Shown here one piece after another: positions 8,737 to 14,873 of a stretch of 14,873 bases of DNA. A program made the position numbers and the translations under genes. The DNA is from Natrialbaceae archaeon Tc-Br11_E2g1 (GTDB lineage: Archaea > Halobacteriota > Halobacteria > Halobacteriales > Natrialbaceae): NCBI GenBank assembly GCA_001564255.1, contig LKNC01000035.1, forward strand, positions 1 to 14,873, read 5' to 3'. The notes below the pieces were generated by a model. The model saw nothing but the letters and a program-made list of their open reading frames with translations, ran no database searches and was not told the DNA's origin. Numbering within the stretch: the first letter of the stretch is position 1; each line of letters opens with the position of its first letter.

Positions 8737-9659
8737 GTGACAGAGACGGCGGTCACACCGACGGTGGTGTGGCCAAACAGCGCGAAACTGGTTCACGTTC
8801 CGGCGGATTCGGCGGGTTAGCCGGCAGACTGTTTAGAACGGTCGGTACACAGGTCGAACTGTTCGTTCATAACTATGGGCGATACCTCGGAAAAACGATC
8901 GTCGGTGCTATAATACTCTTTCTCTGGGCACCGATTTTCGTCCTGAGTTTCATGTCCTTCTCCCAGCGGGAGGTACTCTCGTTCCCACCCGAGTCACTGA
9001 CCGTCGACTGGTACATCTCGTTCATCAACAACCCACAAGCTCTCGAGGCGCTGACCACCACGATACAGGTCGCAGTGATAGCGACGCCACTGGGCATCTT
9101 TCTCTCGCTGCTCATCGCCTACAGTGTCAGCCGATATGACTTCCGTGGTCGCTTCCTGCTCCAGGCAGTTGCGACGTTGCCGCTCATTATCCCTCTCATC
9201 GTCGTCGGTGTCGCGATGACGATGTTCTTCGGATTCGTGGGTATTCAGTCAGGATTCTGGCCGGTCGTGTTTGCCCACACCGTTCAGATCGTTCCCTTCG
9301 GGACGCTCATCATCCTCGCGACACTCATCTCGTTCGATACGACGCTCGAGGAAGCCTCGATGGATCTCGGTGCGAACGAGTTCGAGACGTTCCGTCAGGT
9401 GACACTTCCAGCAATCCTGCCGAGCATCATTGCCGCGACGTTGCTCGGTTTTGTCATCTCGTTCAACGAGTTCATCTATACTTACTTCGTCAAAGACGCC
9501 AGGACGAACACGCTCCCGACCTATATCTGGGACCGTCTGCAGCACACCGCCACCCCGGAAGTAAACGTGATTAGTGTCGTTTTCCTGCTAGTCGCAATTA
9601 TGATGGTGGTGGTCGCGGTCGCCATCACAACCGTCGAACGAGTTGCGATTCGCCAGTAA
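8733..9659 (+). CDS. potC: PotC-like ABC transporter permease
   Basis: Second channel subunit, 308 residues. Hydrophobic segments lie at about 54-75, 108-132, 142-168, 175-199, 230-252 and 278-300. The EAA-type loop at about 205-225 reads EEASMDLGANEFETFRQVTLP and is closer to the consensus than that of the partner permease. The first 50 residues are a hydrophilic, Gly- and charge-rich cytoplasmic extension longer than in typical bacterial PotC. The start overlaps the preceding stop (ATGA), which fixes the ATG. Confidence 0.93.
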   Translation: MSDRDGGHTDGGVAKQRETGSRSGGFGGLAGRLFRTVGTQVELFVHNYGRYLGKTIVGAIILFLWAPIFVLSFMSFSQREVLSFPPESLTVDWYISFINNPQALEALTTTIQVAVIATPLGIFLSLLIAYSVSRYDFRGRFLLQAVATLPLIIPLIVVGVAMTMFFGFVGIQSGFWPVVFAHTVQIVPFGTLIILATLISFDTTLEEASMDLGANEFETFRQVTLPAILPSIIAATLLGFVISFNEFIYTYFVKDARTNTLPTYIWDRLQHTATPEVNVISVVFLLVAIMMVVVAVAITTVERVAIRQ

Positions 9660-9765
9660 CTACAAGACACATGACACTGCCCACACCAGATCCGCGGCTG
9701 GAACGAGAAGTGCCGATGCGTACAACACCTGCGGTAGCGGTTATCACCCTCACAAAGAGCGATCC

Positions 9766-9770
9766 GGAGG
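9766..9770 (+). promoter_or_regulatory. Shine-Dalgarno of the C45 hydrolase gene
   Basis: GGAGG ends 6 nt before the ATG at 9777, a good match to the anti-SD of archaeal 16S rRNA and unlike the leaderless genes elsewhere in the window. It suggests this gene is translated from a longer mRNA, probably read through from the transporter genes 117 nt upstream. A GTTATCAC stretch at about 9739-9746 could alternatively be a weak internal promoter. Confidence 0.55.
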
Positions 9771-9776
9771 GACATC

Positions 9777-10910
9777 ATGAGTGAAAAGACTCTGCCTGCA
9801 GTGACTCTCACCGGTGAACCGTTCGAACGAGGGCAGATTCACGGGGAGACGTTCAGTGCCGAGGTAAGGGAGAACGTCGAGCGGTATCTCTCGCTGTTTG
9901 CACACTACGGCACGGACCGAGACGAGGTACTCGAGGAGGCGATCAAGTATCTCGAGGTCATCGATGAGCACAACGAGGCCTACGGCGACGAAATCCGCGG
10001 AATTGCCGAAGGAAGCGATCTCCCTGTCCCCCAGATCGCGCTACTCAACGCGCGATACGAGGTGGTCTACTCCGCATACCGGGACGAAGCCGAAGACGAG
10101 ACAGTAAGCGGTGAGACGGCCGGGGAGGGGGCACGCTACACTGACGGCTGCACGAGTTTTGGCGTCCGACCGGACGTGACTGCCGACGGTAGAGCCTACA
10201 TCGGCGAGAACTGGGACTGGAACGTCGGGGTTGCTGACCAGGTAGTCGTTACGCGCGTCAGGGGGACGGACGGACTGAACCACGTCGCTATCACGGAAGC
10301 CGGCATCGTTGGTGGGAAGATGGGTGTCAACGAGGCCGGGATCGGTCTCGCAGTCAACGGCCTGGTGACGCCGACCGACGGGAAGACCCCATATCGCAAG
10401 CCGTTCCACGTTCGTTGTCGAGAAGTGCTGTCGACAGACCGGTTCGCAAACGCCATCGGCGCCGTCATCGACACGGACCGTACTTGTTCGGGTAACTTCG
10501 TACTCGGTCATCGGGAGGGCGAGATTCTCAACCTCGAGACCGCTCCGGAAACGGTCAACTACCGCTACCCGGAAGCCGGCATCCTCACACACGCGAATCA
10601 CTTCGAGGGCGATGCCGCCGAGAGCACGCTGGAGCGAATCATCCCCCACTCGCTCGTACGGGGTCCGAGGCTTCGGCGGTTGCTGGCAACGGAACGGGGC
10701 GCAATAGACGTCGACATCATCAAACGGACGCTCCGCGATCACTTCGATAAGCCATCGAGTATCTGCCATCACGCCGATCCGAAAACGGCACCGATAGAGC
10801 GCGAACAGACGAACGTGAGCGTGATCGCCGATCTCGAGGAACGTACGCTACACGCGACAGCCGGACCACCGTGTGAACACACCTACGAGACGTACCACTG
10901 TCCCACGTAA
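9777..10910 (+). CDS. C45-family Ntn hydrolase (acyl-CoA:6-APA acyltransferase / isopenicillin N acyltransferase-like)
   Basis: N-terminal-nucleophile amide hydrolase or acyltransferase, 377 residues. Family members are made as a precursor and cut themselves between Gly and Cys, freeing the catalytic Cys. Here the site is the DGCTSF motif, Gly124-Cys125, predicting an alpha chain of 124 residues and a beta chain of 253. The family motif GENWDWN follows at 143-149 and the Gly-rich KMGVNEAGIG segment at 181-190. The N-terminal region EPFERGQIHG (14-23) is also typical. No signal peptide is seen, so it should be cytoplasmic. It lies on the same strand just after the PotC-like gene. In this context a plausible job is hydrolysis of an amide bond made on a polyamine, for example a gamma-glutamyl amide, but that is inference. 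Members of the family also cleave acyl-amino acids and related amides, and a penicillin-related role is not implied. Confidence 0.88.
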   Translation: MSEKTLPAVTLTGEPFERGQIHGETFSAEVRENVERYLSLFAHYGTDRDEVLEEAIKYLEVIDEHNEAYGDEIRGIAEGSDLPVPQIALLNARYEVVYSAYRDEAEDETVSGETAGEGARYTDGCTSFGVRPDVTADGRAYIGENWDWNVGVADQVVVTRVRGTDGLNHVAITEAGIVGGKMGVNEAGIGLAVNGLVTPTDGKTPYRKPFHVRCREVLSTDRFANAIGAVIDTDRTCSGNFVLGHREGEILNLETAPETVNYRYPEAGILTHANHFEGDAAESTLERIIPHSLVRGPRLRRLLATERGAIDVDIIKRTLRDHFDKPSSICHHADPKTAPIEREQTNVSVIADLEERTLHATAGPPCEHTYETYHCPT

Positions 10911-10983
10911 CGTCCCCGGAGCTCGGACGCTCGAGTTCGTTCGTCGGTTCCGGAATTCAACGTCTCGTGACGCGTTCCCGTCG

Positions 10984-11118
10984 CTATCGCGGGTACGCGT
11001 TGTGCCACGGCCGCTTGCGCTCGAGGTGTGCGTCGACGACGGCCGTCGGTGAGACGTCGCCGTCCCGAACTCGCCGTGTGATTTCGCCGGCGGACATGTC
11101 GGTGAGTGCGTCAGTCAT
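10984..11118 (-). pseudogene. N-terminal remnant of an amidase-signature enzyme
   Basis: A short frame of 44 codons reads MTDALTDMSAGEITRRVRDG then DVSPTAVVDAHLERKRPWHN and AYPR before a stop. It matches the start of amidase-signature (GatA/AtzF-type) enzymes, whose N-terminal helix has the pattern LSAxEIxxxVRxGxVSPxxVVxAHLxRI followed by NPxLNA. Such enzymes are normally about 450-500 residues with a Lys-Ser-Ser triad further on, all missing here. Only about 70 nt separate its stop from the end of the C45 gene, so the remainder is deleted rather than frameshifted nearby. A TATA-like element sits 26 nt upstream of the ATG. It follows the DAO-type gene ending at 11266 on the same strand, with a strong inverted repeat between. 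A functional micro-protein is possible but less likely. Confidence 0.7.
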
Positions 11119-11140
11119 GGCTGGTAGCTCGTCTGTGTCA

Positions 11141-11150
11141 GTAAAGTCCT
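11141..11150 (-). promoter_or_regulatory. TATA-like element upstream of the amidase remnant
   Basis: The minus strand reads AGGACTTTAC, with the TTTA core centred about 26 nt before the ATG at 11118. The spacing matches a leaderless promoter and suggests the remnant may still be transcribed. Confidence 0.4.
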
Positions 11151-11205
11151 GTCGCTTCGGACGTGATGGGTGTTCCGGGAGTGTCGTACGGATCGGTGTA
11201 ACGGT

Positions 11206-11246
11206 TTACCGGTGATCGCCGCTTCGTTCGGGTCGATCACCGGTAA
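11206..11246. repeat. Perfect 13-bp inverted repeat between oxidoreductase gene and amidase remnant
   Basis: TTACCGGTGATCG (11206-11218) and CGATCACCGGTAA (11234-11246) are exact reverse complements around a 15-nt spacer. Inside the loop CCG (11219-11221) and CGG (11229-11231) can add three more pairs past a 2-nt bulge. It begins 20 nt after the stop of the minus-strand oxidoreductase. It could be a 3' end stem-loop or transcription barrier for that gene, or an operator for the remnant's promoter. It is the strongest dyad I see in the window. Confidence 0.75.
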
Positions 11247-11265
11247 CGCATCACGACAGACCGTA

Positions 11266-12480
11266 TCACTCCCCCGGGTTTTTCGACCCGGTGGCCCCGA
11301 TCCGTGCGTCGGTTATCTCCGTCTCGGCCATATGGCACACGAACGGAAACTCCGAACTTCGCACCTCGAACCGATCCAGACTGAACGGATCGAGTGAAAA
11401 GCCGAGTTCTTCGCCAGTCACGAGCGATCGAACAGCGTCCGCGATGGCGGGCGATGACATGATGCCGCCGATGTGGAAGCCGGTCGCGACCACGAGGTTT
11501 TCGGGACCCTCGTCCGGCGTGTCGATGATTGGATAGGTGTCCGGTGTCGTGGCGTCGCCAGTCGGACAGGTGTCGCCCCGAACGAACGTCGCTTTCTCGA
11601 GTCGACGGTGCAGGCCGGGTATCTCCGTCGCCAACCGAACTTTGAACTCCTCCGGTACCGTTTTGCGGCGTGACCCCGGGTTCGTCACGACGGCTTCACC
11701 GCCGCCGACGTGTATCGAGCCGTTGTGTTCCGGTCGCCAGTATCGGTTTATCACTGGATCCCACCCCATCGGGTACCAGTCGGGGATCGGTTGTCCAGGG
11801 TTGAGTGTCGCCGCCTGCCAGCGGAACGGCCTGACCGGGAGTTGTAACTGTGGGGAACACAGCTCACGGGTCCGCCATCCCGCAGCGACGACGACCGTGT
11901 CGGCGTGAACGACCCCGTCGGTCGATTCGACGCCGACCACAGCGCCATCATCGACGAGGAGATCCGTAACTCGTACCCCGGTCCGTACGTCCGCACCTCG
12001 ATCGGCAGCTGTGTCCGCAAGCGTCATCGTGTACGTGTACGGATCGAGCCAGCCGGTGTCGTTGTAAATGACTGCGCCCTCGTATCCGTTGAGGTCGAAG
12101 ATACCGGGATAGCGTTCCTCGAGTGACGCCGCGTCGGCGAACTCCACGTCGAAGCCGGCTGCACGCATTCGCTTTGCCTCCTCGCGTCCCCAGTCACCGC
12201 CACCCTCGGCGACGAGTCCGACACTCTCCCGTTCGGTGAACGTGAACGAGCCAGTGCCGTCGAATTCCTCGAAGAACGCCGCGGCCGTGCGGGCGAACTC
12301 GGGATGGGCCCGGAAGGATGCGCCGTTGGTCACCATCCCGGACGCCTTTCCGGACGCGTCGCCGGCTATCTGGTTGGCCTCGAGCAGTAACACATCGTGG
12401 TCGGATGCGAGCCATCGTGTGACGGCACAGCCAGCGACGCCACCACCGACCACGACAATCTCCCGTCGTTCACCCACCAT
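11266..12480 (-). CDS. FAD-dependent oxidoreductase, DAO family (second paralogue)
   Basis: Flavoenzyme of 404 residues, expected to oxidise an amine or amino acid using FAD. The Rossmann motif GGGVAG is at 12-17, with Glu34 at the end of the next strand as the ribose contact. The mid-protein block DTGWLDPYTYT, the RPEHNG block and a C-terminal FAD-contacting block (PDTYPIID then NLVVATGF) are all present, so the protein looks complete. It is related to the genes at 2687-3847 and 14093-14872, and in the RPFRWQ/RPFRYQ and VRSLVTGE blocks it is closer to the latter. It diverges from the glutamine synthetase-like gene with a 250-nt shared upstream region. A PuuB-like role, oxidising the gamma-glutamyl amine made by that neighbour, is a fair hypothesis from context. 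The start is supported by a TATA-like element 26 nt upstream. Confidence 0.92.
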   Translation of the reverse strand: MVGERREIVVVGGGVAGCAVTRWLASDHDVLLLEANQIAGDASGKASGMVTNGASFRAHPEFARTAAAFFEEFDGTGSFTFTERESVGLVAEGGGDWGREEAKRMRAAGFDVEFADAASLEERYPGIFDLNGYEGAVIYNDTGWLDPYTYTMTLADTAADRGADVRTGVRVTDLLVDDGAVVGVESTDGVVHADTVVVAAGWRTRELCSPQLQLPVRPFRWQAATLNPGQPIPDWYPMGWDPVINRYWRPEHNGSIHVGGGEAVVTNPGSRRKTVPEEFKVRLATEIPGLHRRLEKATFVRGDTCPTGDATTPDTYPIIDTPDEGPENLVVATGFHIGGIMSSPAIADAVRSLVTGEELGFSLDPFSLDRFEVRSSEFPFVCHMAETEITDARIGATGSKNPGE

Positions 12481-12501
12481 GGGGTGAATGTCAGTGTTCC
12501 C

Positions 12502-12509
12502 CTACTTAT
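12502..12509 (-). promoter_or_regulatory. TATA-like element of the second FAD oxidoreductase
   Basis: The minus strand reads GATAAGTAG around 12510-12502, centred about 26 nt upstream of the ATG at 12480, as for a leaderless haloarchaeal transcript. It is an imperfect TATA box. Confidence 0.45.
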
Positions 12510-12595
12510 CTGTGTTGTTTGTTCACTCGACACCAGCGAAACGCCCCGTAGTCAGTCGCCGACCACACCGTGACCGACGCGGCCCTCTCGTGAAG

Positions 12596-12609
12596 GTATA
12601 CACGTATAC
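12596..12609. promoter_or_regulatory. Tandem GTATAC palindromes in the divergent promoter region
   Basis: GTATAC occurs twice (12596-12601 and 12604-12609) separated by AC. Each copy is itself palindromic, so the pair forms a 14-bp near-perfect dyad. It lies between the divergent promoters of the DAO-type and glutamine synthetase-like genes, about 87 nt upstream of one TATA element and 95 nt upstream of the other. It is a candidate regulator-binding site; nothing ties it to a particular factor. Confidence 0.35.
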
Positions 12610-12697
12610 GGGTGGGAGCCCTTGCAACCATACTCTCGAGCGGTAATATGACCCCGTCGAAACCCTCACCAGAACGGGAAATGCCAAATCATAGCAA

Positions 12698-12708
12698 AGG
12701 TTTATCAC
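12698..12708 (+). promoter_or_regulatory. TATA element of the glutamine synthetase-like gene
   Basis: AGGTTTATCAC holds a TTTATC core at 12701-12706, centred about 27 nt upstream of the ATG at 12731, fitting a leaderless transcript. No Shine-Dalgarno is present before the ATG. Confidence 0.6.
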
Positions 12709-12730
12709 TGCAGGTACGACTCTGTGTCAC

Positions 12731-14020
12731 ATGGTGCCAGGGAATATCGAGGAAACGATCGAAAAAGAGAACATAGAACAGATACTCATCGAGTTCCCCG
12801 ATATTGACGGAATCTCCCGGTCGAAACGCGTTGATGCCGATTACTTCCTCGAGAAGTTCGAAACGGGCTTTTCGATGAACATGCTCTTGTTGGGCGTCTC
12901 CGCGGTAACGGACGTTCCCGACGGGACCGGACTCGGTGAGTCGCTCAACTTCGCCGACGGAACGGTCTATCCCGTTCCCGAGACGTTTCGTGTCGTACCG
13001 TGGTGTGAGAACACTGCTCGTGTTCTCTGTACGTACTCGTTTCGCGGCGAACCCGCCAGTGCGTACACTCGTGAGTTACTGGCCCGTGTCGTCGACGATG
13101 GACCGGCTCTCGATATCGGCGTGGGGACGGAACTGGAGTTTCACCTCCTTCGGGAGAAAGACGGCGGTATCGAACCGCTGACTGGCGGGAGCCACGAGTG
13201 TGTTACGCGGGCTACAGAGGCAGCCGACGCCGTCTACGATCGTCTCCGTGCGTGGAGTGAGGCGATGGGGATACCGTTGCAGGTACTGATGCACGAATAC
13301 GGCGCGGGCCAGTTCGAGGTCCTATTTAAATACGCGGACCCGCTGCGGACCGCGGACAGGGCGTTCACGTTCCGCGAACTCGTCAAACGTGCTGCAGACA
13401 CGGAGGGGGTCACGGGGACGTTCATGGCCGTCCCGTTCACCGATGCATCTGCGAACGGCTTCCATCTGCACGTCTCGGCGTTCGACGACGGGGACAACGT
13501 CTTTGCCGACGGCAAGCACCTCTCGGAAACGGGGCGGGCGTTCATCGGCGGCGTTCTCGAACACGCCGACGCGCTGGTGGCCCTTGGCTGTCCGACGATC
13601 AACTCGTTCAAGCGCTTCACGCCGGGTAGCTTCTCGCCGTACACTCGCTCGTGGGGATACAACAACCGGACGGCGGCCGTCCGTGTCCCCGAATCCGGGC
13701 CGCTCCGGATCGAAAATCGAATCCCTGGCGCCGACGCCAATCCGTACCTCGTCGTCGCGGCGACGCTCGCTGCGGGATTTCACGGCGTTCGAGAGAACAT
13801 GGATCCAGGCGAGCCCGTAGACGGTGACGCCGCGGGGAAGCGTCCCCCGCTCGAGACGTCGCCGGAGGTAGCACTCCGTGCCCTCGAGAACGATGCGGTG
13901 TTGACGGAGGCGCTCGGTGAGGGGTTCGTTCGAGCGTACACCGCGGTCAAACGCCGCCAGCGCGAGAAGTTCAACGGTCACGTAACCGACTGGGAACGAC
14001 GATACCTCGGAGTTGTCTGA
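12731..14020 (+). CDS. Glutamine synthetase-family enzyme, possible gamma-glutamylpolyamine synthetase (PuuA-like)
   Basis: ATP-dependent ligase of 429 residues that joins glutamate, through its gamma-carboxyl, to ammonia or an amine. The beta-grasp start carries the family element DIDGISRSKRV (24-34). The catalytic domain has TELEFHL (133-139) with metal ligands Glu134 and Glu136, HEYGAGQFE (188-196) with Glu189 and Glu196, GFHLHVS (243-249) with His245, the NSFKRF segment (291-296) with Arg295, and RIENRIPGADANPYL (326-340) with Glu328. The conserved NSFKRF..P and IENR patterns are those of GlnA3/PuuA-type proteins more than of the housekeeping GlnA. No adenylylation Tyr motif is recognised. 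The neighbourhood of amine transporter, amine oxidases and deacetylase supports gamma-glutamylation of a polyamine. Ordinary glutamine synthesis, or ligation to another amine, cannot be excluded from sequence alone. Confidence 0.88.
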   Translation: MVPGNIEETIEKENIEQILIEFPDIDGISRSKRVDADYFLEKFETGFSMNMLLLGVSAVTDVPDGTGLGESLNFADGTVYPVPETFRVVPWCENTARVLCTYSFRGEPASAYTRELLARVVDDGPALDIGVGTELEFHLLREKDGGIEPLTGGSHECVTRATEAADAVYDRLRAWSEAMGIPLQVLMHEYGAGQFEVLFKYADPLRTADRAFTFRELVKRAADTEGVTGTFMAVPFTDASANGFHLHVSAFDDGDNVFADGKHLSETGRAFIGGVLEHADALVALGCPTINSFKRFTPGSFSPYTRSWGYNNRTAAVRVPESGPLRIENRIPGADANPYLVVAATLAAGFHGVRENMDPGEPVDGDAAGKRPPLETSPEVALRALENDAVLTEALGEGFVRAYTAVKRRQREKFNGHVTDWERRYLGVV

Positions 14021-14092
14021 GGCCACAACTCAACTGACCGGGTAGTTCGGAGGAGGTCACCAGCCACCCGGGGCGAGGAGGGGCGTTCGGAC

Positions 14093-14872
14093 TTAGTGAT
14101 CGGCCCGTGACGACTGTGACGTCCCGATGTCGTCGGGGGATTCATTGACGAACGTCCAGTCCCAGCCGTGTGGCCAGTCCTCGAACCGCTCGAGCGTGTA
14201 GTTGTCCATGGGGAACGGCGCGGACTCACCCGTGACGAGTGACCGAACGGCGGCACCCGTGACGGGCGAGCCCATGACGACGTCCTGGACGCGCTCTCCG
14301 ATGTGAACTGCAACGTGATGGCGGAACCCCTCCGTTGTCGTGGTTCGGACGGATCCCGGGTCGTCAACGAAATAGGTGCCGCCGCCGACGTGGAGGTCGT
14401 CGTTGTGTTCGGGCCGCCAGTAGAGGCCGCTGTCGATATCCCAACCAACGGGGACGTAGTCCGGGAAGTCACGGTCGACCTCGAGGGTGACCCACTGGTA
14501 GCGGAATGGACGAACGGGGAGATCGACCCACTCGGGGACGAACTCCTTCGTCGACCATGCCATCGCGACGACGACGTGGTCGGCGGCGTAGTGGCCCTCG
14601 GTGGTGATGACACCCGTGACAGCGCCGTCCTCGGTCGAGACGCCGGTCACTTCCACGCCGGTTTCGAATTCCGCACCGGCGGCCTCGGCGTCGTCCTTGT
14701 ACGTCATCGTAAGCGTGTAGGGGTCGACCCAACCGCCCTGTTCGACCTCGATCGCACCGACGAACCGGTCGAGTTCGAAAACACCGGGGTATCGGTCCGC
14801 GAGTACGGCGGTGTCATCGATGTACTCCATCTCGAAGAACTCCTGGATGCGATCGGCCTCGGAGCGTGCGAG
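14093..14872 (-). CDS. FAD-dependent oxidoreductase, DAO family (third paralogue), 5' partial, internally shortened
   Basis: The C-terminal 259 codons of a third DAO-type flavoprotein; the frame is open to the right edge, so the Rossmann start lies outside the window. GGWVDPYTLT, RPFRYQ, YWRPEHN and VRSLVTGE align with the second paralogue. Between EGFRHHVAVHI and VVMGSP, however, about 45 residues present in that paralogue are absent, including its PIID and NLVVATGF blocks that normally contact FAD. No extra nucleotides or frameshift are visible at the junction, so it looks like an in-frame deletion. The protein may be catalytically dead or altered. It converges with the glutamine synthetase-like gene, with a 72-nt gap. 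As the N-terminus is not seen, an alternative is a true gene with a divergent C-terminal lobe. Confidence 0.8.
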   Translation of the reverse strand, partial: LARSEADRIQEFFEMEYIDDTAVLADRYPGVFELDRFVGAIEVEQGGWVDPYTLTMTYKDDAEAAGAEFETGVEVTGVSTEDGAVTGVITTEGHYAADHVVVAMAWSTKEFVPEWVDLPVRPFRYQWVTLEVDRDFPDYVPVGWDIDSGLYWRPEHNDDLHVGGGTYFVDDPGSVRTTTTEGFRHHVAVHIGERVQDVVMGSPVTGAAVRSLVTGESAPFPMDNYTLERFEDWPHGWDWTFVNESPDDIGTSQSSRADH

Positions 14873-14873
14873 G

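Noticed and set aside
10967..11215. 82-codon plus-strand frame between the C45 gene and the second oxidoreductase
   Set aside because: It is the antisense of the amidase remnant and is Arg/Ser-rich without any motif.
12523..12708. 61-codon minus-strand frame upstream of the glutamine synthetase-like gene
   Set aside because: It overlaps that gene's promoter and has no recognisable content.

Overview
This window looks like a chromosomal or large-replicon segment from a halophilic archaeon (class Halobacteria). The DNA is GC-rich, the proteins are rich in Asp and Glu, and most genes have a TATA-like element 26-28 nt upstream of the ATG with no Shine-Dalgarno, as expected for haloarchaeal leaderless transcripts. 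The one predicted secreted protein carries a Tat signal with a lipobox, which is the usual haloarchaeal route. I cannot name the species.

Layout. Positions 1-1145 (+) hold a class III aminotransferase whose 5' end lies outside the window. It converges on a minus-strand cluster read from right to left: an acetylpolyamine amidohydrolase/HDAC-fold deacetylase (5125-4010), a DAO-type FAD oxidoreductase (3847-2687) and a second class III aminotransferase (2616-1243). A 441-nt divergent regulatory region (5126-5566) separates these from a plus-strand operon: a PotD-like Tat lipoprotein, a PotA-like ATPase, PotB- and PotC-like permeases, then a C45-family Ntn hydrolase (9777-10910). Next come a minus-strand 44-codon remnant of an amidase (11118-10984), a strong 13-bp inverted repeat and a second DAO-type oxidoreductase (12480-11266, minus). 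A glutamine synthetase-family enzyme follows (12731-14020, plus). The window ends in a third DAO-type oxidoreductase (14872-14093, minus), cut by the window edge and apparently lacking an internal block of about 45 residues.

How it could work together (inference). The set resembles a polyamine uptake and catabolism island. PotDABC would import polyamines and the HDAC-fold enzyme would deacetylate acetylpolyamines. The glutamine synthetase-like enzyme would gamma-glutamylate the amine, as PuuA does, and a DAO-type flavoenzyme would oxidise it, as PuuB does. Class III aminotransferases would handle amino groups, as PuuE does. No aldehyde dehydrogenase (PuuC) or class I glutamine-amidotransferase-type hydrolase (PuuD) is present here. 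The C45 Ntn hydrolase, an amide hydrolase next to the transporter, is a candidate for the missing amide-cleaving step. This assignment rests on family recognition and context, and the exact amine substrate cannot be read from sequence.
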